From positions 6,170,850 to 6,234,849 of the forward strand of contig OW285197.1 in the NCBI GenBank assembly GCA_935421135.1: a DNA stretch of 64,000 bases. Reading direction: 5' to 3'. Of this stretch, positions 11,653 through 22,314 are shown in pieces (position 1 is the stretch's first letter; the number at the start of each line of letters is the position of its first letter). The translations under genes and the position numbers were made by a program. The DNA is from Bugulina stolonifera. Its lineage: Eukaryota > Bryozoa > Gymnolaemata > Cheilostomatida > Bugulidae. The notes below the pieces were generated by a model. That model had not been told where the DNA came from and did not search any database. It worked only from the letters and a program-made list of their open reading frames with translations.

Positions 11653-11662
11653 GCGGGAGGAG
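11653..11662 (+). promoter_or_regulatory. Polypurine tract
   Basis: GCGGGAGGAG lies directly before the 3' LTR, where the plus-strand primer tract is expected. Confidence 0.75.
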
Positions 11663-12062
11663 TGATATGTACTATCACTATTTATTGTTTATTTTATGTT
11701 CTAATAATAGCACGCACTAGTTATATGGTAGATGTGACAATGAATCATACTTTTGTTTACTTACAGTAGTGTTACATAGGATTTACTGGAATGGCCTAGA
11801 ACATTCTTATACTTGCTGAATCACAGATTCTAGAATATTCTATAGCAACTAGTATATAAGCAGGCCAGTTCCAATTTTAGTTCAGTTACTAATATGTCAG
11901 TATTCAAGATACATGTAACCACACATTGCTAGTCCAAGTTCAGCTAACTATTATAGCTTGTTATTTATATACAATAAACTAGAAGTTCTGCACACAAAGA
12001 AGTATTTAGACATTCAATTGTCAATGTTAGTTTCAGCTGTACCTACGCACTGAAACATAACA
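11663..12062 (+). repeat. 3' LTR
   Basis: 400 bp, TG..CA ends, identical by eye to 7023-7422. It is followed by the target duplication ATGTC at 12063-12067. Confidence 0.95.
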
Positions 12063-12067
12063 ATGTC

Positions 12068-13294
12068 ACTATGCAGTACATACAGTTGTTATGTGACAAG
12101 GGCTACAGAAATGATAATATTTTGTTTGGTATATCTAAACTTTAAGCCCTGAGGCTGCTATATTCACTTTATTAAAACCCTGAAAATAATTTGGGCTGGA
12201 GTATGCCAGCATATAAAATTATCATAAAAAGTGGGTTCTGGAAGAGGAAGTCCCAAGTTGCAGGCGTGTTGTCCACATCCTGTATGACGTGTGAAGGCCC
12301 ATGATAGCTTGGCTCTCTAATTACAGCCCTGTGTAGAGGAGTTACCAGGTGCCCCATACTTACACTAAAATCTCACAGCTATGAGCTTTCTGTAATTATT
12401 TGGCTTATGTAATCCTATGGTTTTCTCAATAATATGCCCAGTCATTGAATGATACAGTATAATCAAGGACTATAATTACAGCAAGCAAAGGAAGCTGTGA
12501 GTGAGAATATTGAGACAAAAATCCAATAGTTGCTTACCGAAGCTTGTTGAGGGCTAATGACTATGTTGTAGCAATATAATACAAGCAGATAGTGTTAGTA
12601 TAATACATGTATACATGCAAAATAATTTTGATATTTAAATTACAACTGGCAATATAATACGCATGTAATAATTGCTATATAGACCTACATGTACATCCAG
12701 ACCTGTTTGAGATCAAAAATATGTTTAACCATGTTACATAATACAAATCATGTACATGCAGGTACAAATATTATACAGTAGTACTTGCATGAAAATATAG
12801 GGTAGATACTATATAGTAGATACTATATTATAGTATATACTAGATAGACTATAATAATATGTTATATTACATTGAATTATAAACACAGTATATACGTATT
12901 ATAGTATAACTACATGTATACAATAACATTATACTGTGTTATGGTCTAATACAGTATCAGTATGTACATGTATTACAATGTGCATACATTGTATATTACT
13001 GTACATTAAAATGTACTGCACTCTAATACAAATAAATATTTCATTGGAGGGGTAGGAAGTAATGCAACAGTTATTCAAGCCAATTGAGAGTGGGGTAAGT
13101 GTGACATACATCATTTGGGGCCACATGCTGTAGTGAGCAAATGCACATAAAACAAGAAAACATGGCAGAACTGAGGTACTCTGTTGTAACAAGCAAAATT
13201 TTACCCGATACACAGTGATTAACTAGATCCAAGTTTCTGTTTGAAGCCTAGACTTGGAATAGCAGATTACATGAAGGCATTGGATACTGCTGGC
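12068..13294. other. Intergenic, no gene seen
   Basis: The first about 50 bases continue the interrupted minisatellite unit. 12780-12960 is very AT-rich with small palindromic TATAGTATA motifs. I see no domain-bearing frame. Confidence 0.5.
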
Positions 13295-13302
13295 ATTAAT
13301 TC

Positions 13303-13943
13303 CAGACATGGGCACTCGAGTCATTTTACTCGACTCAAGTTAACTCGAGCAACAGCTTTTCATTACTTTTAATTGACTTGTGCTTTTGTACTGTGTGAAA
13401 GCTGGGAATTGACTTTTACTTCTACTCTCCTACAAAGCAAGATGCTTGACTCTTACTTTACTCTAATCTCTCAGCTATCAATGATAATTCTATTGGTTTG
13501 GTGTAATTATGTAATAAGTCTTGTCCACCATAGAGAAGCTGAGAGGCTTATAGATAAACAGACCTACCATTACAATAAGTGCAAATTTGAAATAGCCTTT
13601 GTTCCTCAGAACTACTTTAAATGACAGAAAATTGGATCTAACACTAAGTAATACCTATTGTGTGTTGTTACACTTGTATACATCAGAAATTTGTGTTCTA
13701 CAAAATTCCCATTGGTATTCTCTTTGACATACCGCTGTACTTTTGACTCTACTCTGACTCTAGCATTTTGGCACTAGTTGCTTGACTCTTACTTTACTTT
13801 TCAAAATGGCTGTTTATTTACTCTTACTCTACTTTTGACTTGCTTCATCTGATGAGTTTACTCTAAATTACTTTTTATCAATTGGGAATGTATACTCTTA
13901 CTTGACTCTTGACTTGAGTATTTGTCTGCTTGGCACATGTCTG
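13303..13943. mobile_element. Non-autonomous hAT-like element
   Basis: The ends are CAGACATGGGC and its near inverse GGCACATGTCTG. They are flanked by a perfect 8-bp duplication ATTAATTC (13295-13302 and 13944-13951). An 8-bp target duplication with CAG..CTG ends is the signature of the hAT superfamily. The interior (641 bp in all) has no transposase frame and is made largely of diverged ACTCTTACTTTACT-type short repeats. Confidence 0.85.
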
Positions 13944-14219
13944 ATTAATTCCCACCCATTACCTATGCTGGAATTTCAGCTAAATTAACCACACTAATTT
14001 AATTGGTTAGGTTTTGTTATGTAACGACTTCCATTTTGTCTCCACAGCTACAGAGTAAACAAAGTTTAAATCTTTTGTAATTCAATAAGGCAGAATGAGG
14101 GCTTGCAGTGTTTTCCATTTGCAGAAAACAGACAAACTGATTATGTTATGTGAATTTTTGTTGCAAATATTGAAAAAGAATAACCTATATAACATAATTG
14201 CTACATGAAAAGGCATGAT

Positions 14220-15050
14220 TTCAGTAGTACTTTAGGTATACGTATCACATGTTAGTTGTCCTGTATTAGGTCACTATGCAGTATATATTATAGTTGTCAT
14301 GTGATAAGTTTACTTTTAAGTATAAGCATTACATGTAGTTGTCCTGTATTAGGTCACTATGTAGTATATATTATATAGTTGTCATGTGACAAGTTTACTT
14401 TTAGGTATAAGCATTACATGTAGATGTCCTGTATTAGGTCACTATGCAGTATATATTATAGTTGTCATGTGATAAGTTTACTTTTAAGTATAAGCATTAC
14501 ATGTAGTTGTCCTGTATTAGGTCACTATGTAGTATATATTATAGTTGTCATGTGATAAGTTTACTTTTAGGTATAAGCATTACATGTAGTTGTCCTGTAT
14601 TAGGTCACTATGTAGTATATATTATATAGTTGTCATGTGACAAGTTTACTTTTAGGTATAAGCATTACATGTAGATGTCCTGTATTAGGTCACTATGCAG
14701 TATATATTATAGTTGTCATGTGATAAGTTTACTTTTAAGTATAAGTATTACATGTAGTTGTCCTGTATTAGGTCACTATGTAGTATATATTATACAGTTG
14801 TCATGTGACAAGTTTACTTTTAGGTATAAGCACTACATGTAGATGTCCTGTATTAGGTCACTATGCAGTATATATTATATAGTTATCATGTGATAAGTTT
14901 ACTTTTAAGTATACATGTAAGTACTGCATGTAGTTGTCCTGTATTAGGTCACTATGCAGTATATATAGTTGTCATGTGACAAGTTTACTTTTGAGTATAA
15001 GCATTACATGTACATGCAGTTCTACTGTAATTAGGCCACTATGAAGTATA
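14220..15050 (+). repeat. Tandem array of 83-85 bp units
   Basis: The anchor TCACTATG recurs at 14271, 14354, 14439, 14522, 14605, 14690, 14773, 14858 and 14949, giving steps of 83, 85, 83, 83, 85, 83, 85 and 91. Length differs mainly by one TA in the TATATTATA tract. Diverged units flank the gypsy element at 6836-7022 and 12063-12110. Units are too long and too uniform for a CRISPR array. Confidence 0.9.
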
Positions 15051-15126
15051 ATAGTTGTAGATCTACAGGCAATTTATAGGCAAGGTATTTATCTATCTAT
15101 TTGTCTATGTTACTCCTAACCAAACT

Positions 15127-15921
15127 GTATATTAACTAAGATTGAACACAAGATTTTATTATAATTACAACAGTTGGAGGATACCAATCGAGCAGAACTC
15201 ATTGGTCAATGAATTATTGAATAGCAATCTCTATTTTTACACAATTTTAAACAATGCTAACCTGGAATTTCCCAATTCCCTTCCAGGAGATGACTGTTCC
15301 ACTGATATACAAAGTCAATGGCCATATTTTAGCATTATTTAATACAGGATCCTTTACACCAAAGTTATCGATTACAGTATAGTATAGTATAGTATATTAA
15401 CTAAGATTGAACACAAGATTTTATTATAATTACAACAGTTGGAGGATACCAATCGAGCAGAACTCATTGGTCAATGAATTATTGAATAGCAATCTCTATT
15501 TTTACACAATTTTAAACAATGCTAACCTGGAATTTCCCAATTCCCTTCCAGGAGATGACTGTTCCACTGATATACAAAGTCAATGGTCATATTTTAGCAT
15601 TATTTAATACAGGATCCTTTACACCAAAGTTATCGATTACAGTATAGTATAGTATAGTATATTAACTAAGATTGAACACAAGATTTTATTATAATTACAA
15701 CAGTTGGAGGATACCAATCGAGCAGAACTCATTGGTCAATGAATTATTGAATAGCAATCTCTATTTTTACACAATTTTAAACAATGCTAACCTGGAATTT
15801 CCCAATTCCCTTCCAGGAGATGACTGTTCCACTGATATACAAAGTCAATGGTCATATTTTAGCATTATTTAATACAGGATCCTTTACACCAAAGTTATCG
15901 ATTACAGTATAGTATAGTATA
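15127..15921 (+). repeat. Three tandem 265-bp repeats
   Basis: Units start at 15127, 15392 and 15657. They are almost identical; copy 1 differs by one C/T change near 15322. Each unit ends in AGTAT pentamers that merge into the pentamer arrays beyond 15904. Each carries the same 66-codon open frame, but that frame starts at TTG and has no support as a gene. Confidence 0.92.
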
Positions 15922-16060
15922 GTATAGTACAGTACAGTACAGTACAGTATAGTATAGTATAGTATAGTACTGTACTATACTGTACTATACTGTACTATAC
16001 TGTACTATACTGTACTATACTGTACTATACTGTACTATACTGTACTATACTATACTATAT
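15904..16060. repeat. AGTAY/RTACT pentamer array with inverted halves
   Basis: AGTAT and AGTAC pentamers run to about 15968. The same pentamers then continue in inverse orientation as (TGTACTATAC)n to 16060. The whole block can fold into a long hairpin. Confidence 0.85.
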
Positions 16061-16062
16061 AT

Positions 16063-16158
16063 AAGTTGTATTCGGATAGTTAGACCAGTGCTATAATTAT
16101 GAACCAGTACAGTTTCCGAATACGCCTATTATCTTATATTATGTTGCGCTATATTATT
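16063..16158 (-). repeat. 96-bp inverted repeat, left arm (part of a small transposon)
   Basis: Exact reverse complement of 19251-19346. The outer about 66 bases (16063-16128) are the end of the TAGGCGTATTCGGA transposon family. The inner about 30 bases are the sequence that flanks the transposon copy at 19281. The inverted duplication therefore copied both transposon and flank. Confidence 0.93.
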
Positions 16159-16180
16159 ACTATAGTATATTATAACACTT

Positions 16181-19100
16181 TATTGTATTGTATTGTATTG
16201 TATTGTATTGTATTGTATTGTATTGTATTGTATTGTATTGTATTGTATTGTATTGTATTGTATTGTATTGTATTGTATTGTATTGTATTGTATTGTATTG
16301 TATTGTATTGTATTGTATTGTATTGTATTGTATTGTATTGTATTGTATTGTATTGTATTGTATTGTATTGTATTGTATTGTATTGTATTGTATTGTATTG
16401 TATTGTATTGTATTGTATTGTATTGTATTGTATTGTATTGTATTGTATTGTATTGTATTGTATTGTATTGTATTGTATTGTATTGTATTGTATTGTATTG
16501 TATTGTATTGTATTGTATTGTATTGTATTGTATTGTATTGTATTGTATTGTATTGTATTGTATTGTATTGTATTGTATTGTATTGTATTGTATTGTATTG
16601 TATTGTATTGTATTGTATTGTATTGTATTGTATTGTATTGTATTGTATTGTATTGTATTGTATTGTATTGTATTGTATTGTATTGTATTGTATTGTATTG
16701 TATTGTATTGTATTGTATTGTATTGTATTGTATTGTATTGTATTGTATTGTATTGTATTGTATTGTATTGTATTGTATTGTATTGTATTGTATTGTATTG
16801 TATTGTATTGTATTGTATTGTATTGTATTGTATTGTATTGTATTGTATTGTATTGTATTGTATTGTATTGTATTGTATTGTATTGTATTGTATTGTATTG
16901 TATTGTATTGTATTGTATTGTATTGTATTGTATTGTATTGTATTGTATTGTATTGTATTGTATTGTATTGTATTGTATTGTATTGTATTGTATTGTATTG
17001 TATTGTATTGTATTGTATTGTATTGTATTGTATTGTATTGTATTGTATTGTATTGTATTGTATTGTATTGTATTGTATTGTATTGTATTGTATTGTATTG
17101 TATTGTATTGTATTGTATTGTATTGTATTGTATTGTATTGTATTGTATTGTATTGTATTGTATTGTATTGTATTGTATTGTATTGTATTGTATTGTATTG
17201 TATTGTATTGTATTGTATTGTATTGTATTGTATTGTATTGTATTGTATTGTATTGTATTGTATTGTATTGTATTGTATTGTATTGTATTGTATTGTATTG
17301 TATTGTATTGTATTGTATTGTATTGTATTGTATTGTATTGTATTGTATTGTATTGTATTGTATTGTATTGTATTGTATTGTATTGTATTGTATTGTATTG
17401 TATTGTATTGTATTGTATTGTATTGTATTGTATTGTATTGTATTGTATTGTATTGTATTGTATTGTATTGTATTGTATTGTATTGTATTGTATTGTATTG
17501 TATTGTATTGTATTGTATTGTATTGTATTGTATTGTATTGTATTGTATTGTATTGTATTGTATTGTATTGTATTGTATTGTATTGTATTGTATTGTATTG
17601 TATTGTATTGTATTGTATTGTATTGTATTGTATTGTATTGTATTGTATTGTATTGTATTGTATTGTATTGTATTGTATTGTATTGTATTGTATTGTATTG
17701 TATTGTATTGTATTGTATTGTATTGTATTGTATTGTATTGTATTGTATTGTATTGTATTGTATTGTATTGTATTGTATTGTATTGTATTGTATTGTATTG
17801 TATTGTATTGTATTGTATTGTATTGTATTGTATTGTATTGTATTGTATTGTATTGTATTGTATTGTATTGTATTGTATTGTATTGTATTGTATTGTATTG
17901 TATTGTATTGTATTGTATTGTATTGTATTGTATTGTATTGTATTGTATTGTATTGTATTGTATTGTATTGTATTGTATTGTATTGTATTGTATTGTATTG
18001 TATTGTATTGTATTGTATTGTATTGTATTGTATTGTATTGTATTGTATTGTATTGTATTGTATTGTATTGTATTGTATTGTATTGTATTGTATTGTATTG
18101 TATTGTATTGTATTGTATTGTATTGTATTGTATTGTATTGTATTGTATTGTATTGTATTGTATTGTATTGTATTGTATTGTATTGTATTGTATTGTATTG
18201 TATTGTATTGTATTGTATTGTATTGTATTGTATTGTATTGTATTGTATTGTATTGTATTGTATTGTATTGTATTGTATTGTATTGTATTGTATTGTATTG
18301 TATTGTATTGTATTGTATTGTATTGTATTGTATTGTATTGTATTGTATTGTATTGTATTGTATTGTATTGTATTGTATTGTATTGTATTGTATTGTATTG
18401 TATTGTATTGTATTGTATTGTATTGTATTGTATTGTATTGTATTGTATTGTATTGTATTGTATTGTATTGTATTGTATTGTATTGTATTGTATTGTATTG
18501 TATTGTATTGTATTGTATTGTATTGTATTGTATTGTATTGTATTGTATTGTATTGTATTGTATTGTATTGTATTGTATTGTATTGTATTGTATTGTATTG
18601 TATTGTATTGTATTGTATTGTATTGTATTGTATTGTATTGTATTGTATTGTATTGTATTGTATTGTATTGTATTGTATTGTATTGTATTGTATTGTATTG
18701 TATTGTATTGTATTGTATTGTATTGTATTGTATTGTATTGTATTGTATTGTATTGTATTGTATTGTATTGTATTGTATTGTATTGTATTGTATTGTATTG
18801 TATTGTATTGTATTGTATTGTATTGTATTGTATTGTATTGTATTGTATTGTATTGTATTGTATTGTATTGTATTGTATTGTATTGTATTGTATTGTATTG
18901 TATTGTATTGTATTGTATTGTATTGTATTGTATTGTATTGTATTGTATTGTATTGTATTGTATTGCATTGTATTGCATTGCGTTGCGTTGCGTTGCGTTG
19001 CGTTGCGTTGCGTTGCGTTGCGTTGCGTTGCGTTGCGTTGCGTTGCGTTGCGTTGCATTGCATTGCGCTGCATTGCATTGCGCTGCGCTGCGCTGCGCTG

Positions 19101-19250
19101 CGCTGCACTGCACTGCACTGCACTGGTACCGTACCGTACCGTACCGTACCGCACCGCACCGCACCGCACCGCACCGCACCGCACCGCACCGCGCCGCACC
19201 GCACCGCACCGCACCGCACCGCACCGCACCGCACCGCACCGCACCGCACT
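16181..19250. repeat. Giant pentanucleotide array (TATTG and YRYYG variants)
   Basis: 16181-18965 is uninterrupted TATTG (557 units). It is followed by blocks of CATTG, CGTTG (15 units, 18981-19055), CATTG/CGCTG, CGCTG (5), CACTG (4), one extra G, then TACCG and CACCG to 19250. Every block fits YRYYG, so neighbouring blocks differ only by transitions. The array is open in several frames on both strands because the pentamer contains no stop, so ORFs of about 1,000 codons here are artefacts. Left and right it is bounded by the 96-bp inverted repeat. Confidence 0.95.
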
Positions 19251-19346
19251 AATAATATAGCGCAACATAATATAAGATAATAGGCGTATTCGGAAACTGT
19301 ACTGGTTCATAATTATAGCACTGGTCTAACTATCCGAATACAACTT
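19251..19346 (+). repeat. 96-bp inverted repeat, right arm
   Basis: Reverse complement of 16063-16158 with no mismatch. It starts immediately after the last pentamer. Confidence 0.93.
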
Positions 19347-19537
19347 GAGCGCTCAGGCGTGACTAGTGCTTGCTCTGAAGGGAAATCCCCTCGCTAAGTG
19401 AATATACTTTATATTATTATTGCCAGGCACACCTTGCCTTGCGTTATAGCTAGCGCTATATTATTGAATAAAATATATTGTTATTGCCGCAGATTGCTAT
19501 TTATAAGCTTGCACGGTGCAATATCCAAATACGCCTA
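19281..19537 (+). mobile_element. Small TIR transposon, fullest copy
   Basis: 257 bp with short inverted ends TAGGCGTATTCGGA and TCCAAATACGCCTA. Internal landmarks shared with the other copies are AAACTGTACTGGTTCATA, AACTATCCGAATACAACTT, GCTTGCTCTGAAGGG, a GTTATAGCTAGCG stretch and TTGCTATTTATAAGCTTGCACG. There is no coding capacity. The target duplication is not clear, so the superfamily is unassigned. Confidence 0.8.
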
Positions 19538-20189
19538 AAATAATAGATTGCACAGCAAAATAATACATGTATATCATAATTTTTGAGTATTTTATGTTCT
19601 GCTCTACATGCTGCAATTTAGGATGAATAATCGTCGAACTGTTTAAAATTAATGCAGCATTGTAATATATATATAATATGTAGCATTGAATACAAAGTAA
19701 ATGTATGTGTGCAGAAGAGCAAATCATTAATCATGGAAAGTTCAAATTAACTAGGTGTTGGAAATTCCAGTTTTAATCATCTATTTGGATTGGAAATGTA
19801 TGTACATAGATTACTAATAGACTAATACTTCCCAATACCAGCAGTTATGTATATGTTAATTAATATGTCAGCGTATAACACAAGGAAATACTCTGAACAT
19901 ACCATAAAGTTGTATAATCTTGTTGACTTCTACAATGGTATGAATAGTGATGAGTTTCACAACATTAACTCCTTCCAGTGTTTAATTTATAAATGACTGG
20001 TTTTGACAAAGTTTGACTGTTCCATAAATACTTTTAGCTGCAAGAACAGACTGTGAAAATATTTACAGTTATTCTCACCCGTTACCATTAATTATCTAGT
20101 CCTCATTACATGTATACATGTAGTAATACACATCAAATTATTTGTCCAGTTACATTCAACAGGAGAAGTTGCAACTTTTGTGTTTAATA
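19538..20189. other. Intergenic, no gene seen
   Basis: AT-rich sequence with no recognisable frame. A TTGACAAAGTTTGAC motif lies near 20003. Confidence 0.5.
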
Positions 20190-21840
20190 TTACAGAGTTT
20201 GTTGAGGGATACCTACATTCTGCACACATAGAGCTACCAAAATTTGCAGGTAAGTGACTGATTTAACCAAAATGAAATTGATGTTGTGGCTTACTGAAAA
20301 AAATTTTCAGTAGCAGACTACTAAACTATGGAGTGTAAAGGTGAAAGTTATACTCCATGAATTAATTTTGATTTATGCATAAAGTTACCAATTGAACATA
20401 CATGTACTAGCTTTTATATATTTTCAGTTGTAATCAGGGGATCTTTGGTTGGATAACTTTAGAATATTATCTAGAAAACACAAATAGGCGAGTTTCAACT
20501 AATCTAGAGCTAATGGTTCACTGGGAGAGGAGGGGTTTAACATACGGTGGTTAAATCATAATATGGTAAATTGAGCTCTTCACCTGTTTAATCTTCAACA
20601 CTGACCTGGTCGTGTGCCTGGCACAGTGCATACAGACCTTGTTGCCATAGTACTCTACTCCAACAGGAAATTTGTTTGGGTGTTTTCACAAGGCATCTTC
20701 ATCAATGTCACTATTTTCATAGTCTACATCTATACAGTTTTACTGACACTGACACGCGACCATGCACTGCAGCTGATAGAAACTACCGGAGTAGCTAGAA
20801 GCAAACATCAGATTGGACAGATTGTCAATCTTGCTGATGTGAACAGAGTAATGCTTTCAGCTCCGCGTTAATCTGAGCACTAAAGGGTAGAGAATCATGG
20901 AGGCGGGTCACCACTGTTGCTCCATAAGGCAATACCCTACCCATAGCAGTCAGTGAGACAAGAGGTCTAATGCACTTGACACTGCAATCTGTGCTGACTG
21001 TGAGGCCACTTGATTGGCTGGTATGAATATAAACCGATATGGTGAAAACTTGGGATCTGGAAGTCTGATGTTATGAAGGGAACTCAACTACGTAGAAGCT
21101 TGTTATTCACATGTAATATTTTGCCACAATACCAAAACAGCATAGGAACTTGGCATGAGAAAATCTTTGACAATGACATAAGGCAAACAAAGCAAATAAA
21201 TTTACATGATGTATACATTGTATGCTCTCCGTGTAGCTGCTGGCACCGCAGCTAGAAGGCGGGTTATTATTCTGGAGCAGAGCTCTACATCGAATTGGTT
21301 TCCTGTTATGATTGATAGGTATTACGCTGTTTATTTTTGTCGAGTGAAACTAAAAATAACAAAGAATTAATGATATACATATTACAATAAGAAGAAATAA
21401 TGATACTACAAAAAATAACGTTGAACAAGACATGAACCAAATAAAATATGACATAAGGGAATATAAAACACTCACCTCAGTGCTCCAATATTTCTACATA
21501 ATTATAATATTGATACTGATTATAATATTATGGTTGTGTGCCTATAAAGAACTGAACCCGCACTGCACTGAAGAAATCAACCCACTGGAACCCACATAAC
21601 CCCCACGCAAGCCAAGCAGCTAGTCCAGCCACTGCAGCAAGCCCAACAGCCACTGCTTCAGACAATGATGAAAGCTTTTTCCATCATTGTCTTAGGCACA
21701 CAAGCCCTATCCAACACAGCAGTGGTCACACCAATCACCGCAAGTCCCAGCGGCAGCTACACTCCGTAGTATAAGGTTTGCGCTAGGAGTACATATCGGA
21801 TGGGAAAAATGGATGACTTGGTTGAACATGTGCAACTAGC
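20190..21840 (+). repeat. Segmental duplication, copy 2 (partner 1930-3250)
   Basis: Shares ordered blocks with 1930-3250, including a candidate small exon at about 20197-20248 ending in a GTAAGT donor. Between 21560 and 21786 a frame of about 75 codons lacks an ATG and ends at TAA. It is Ala/Thr/Ser/His-rich and may be an exon remnant. I cannot join these pieces into a convincing gene. Confidence 0.5.
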
Positions 21841-21897
21841 TAGTTTCAAGAAAAAAAAATAGAAAGGCCCTAAATATCAATTTTATATTACAGAGTA

Positions 21898-22314
21898 ATG
21901 GCTGACATAGGAATAAATCCAGTGAGTGATTACGGCTTCCAAGACGAGATTGAACCAGAGCAATGTACAGACTATGGTACAGATGCCCTCTATCTGGTGC
22001 TATTTCAACCACTACCAGAGTTCCATAATAACCTAGCTGTGGTAACGCATTCAGAACCAGACGTAGACCTGCCACCAGAAATCAACTTATTGTCAGAAGG
22101 TCTGGGCTCAAGTCAGGATATCATAGCACCCTCCTTGTTAGATACAAATTCGGCTATTCAGCTGGATATTAGTGATGAGACAGGCGGTCAACAAGAAGTG
22201 GAGACAGTTACAGAACATAGCTCTGTACTGGAATCGAGTACTGAAGGAGATACAGACCAACCACATGTGGAGATTCCCTCAATAGAATGTACTCAAAATT
22301 CTGGTACTCTCTAG
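21898..22314 (+). CDS. Acidic 138-residue protein of unknown function
   Basis: The ATG lies four bases after a splice acceptor (TATATTACAG), so this may be the last exon of a longer gene or a small protein with a spliced leader. It is strongly acidic and rich in Glu, Asp, Ser, Gln and Pro. It contains two Tyr motifs (SDYGFQDE and CTDYGTDALYLVLF) and no signal peptide or membrane span. A paralogue on the other strand (31521-31919) keeps the same frame over its whole length, with a different number of codons in two places, which supports real coding. Its composition would suit a cytoplasmic signalling tail, but no family was recognised and that is speculation. Confidence 0.6.
   Translation: MADIGINPVSDYGFQDEIEPEQCTDYGTDALYLVLFQPLPEFHNNLAVVTHSEPDVDLPPEINLLSEGLGSSQDIIAPSLLDTNSAIQLDISDETGGQQEVETVTEHSSVLESSTEGDTDQPHVEIPSIECTQNSGTL

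Larger units (their letters stand above)
7023..12062 (+). mobile_element. Complete Ty3/gypsy LTR retrotransposon
   Basis: A 5,040-bp element bounded by two 400-bp direct repeats that I read as identical. It is flanked by a perfect 5-bp target duplication ATGTC (7018-7022 and 12063-12067). In order it holds a 5' LTR, a primer binding site, gag with protease, reverse transcriptase, RNase H, integrase, a polypurine tract and a 3' LTR. The order RT-RNaseH-integrase defines Ty3/gypsy. The leucine-tRNA primer and the YLDD motif suggest the animal Mag/SURL-like group, which is an inference. Identical LTRs imply a recent insertion. The single gag-pol frame is broken by one TAA at 9108-9110, so this copy is probably non-autonomous unless the stop is read through or is an error. 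Confidence 0.95.

Noticed and set aside
14220..15050. Possible CRISPR-like array
   Set aside because: The whole 83-85 bp unit is conserved with no unique spacers, and the context is animal DNA.
15142..15872. Three tandem 66-codon genes
   Set aside because: Frames start at TTG, exist only because the 265-bp unit is repeated, and show no domain or splice context.
16099..19310. Six overlapping ORFs of about 1,020-1,050 codons on both strands
   Set aside because: They are translations of the stop-free pentamer array (repeating YCIVL or NTIQY) and have no biological support.
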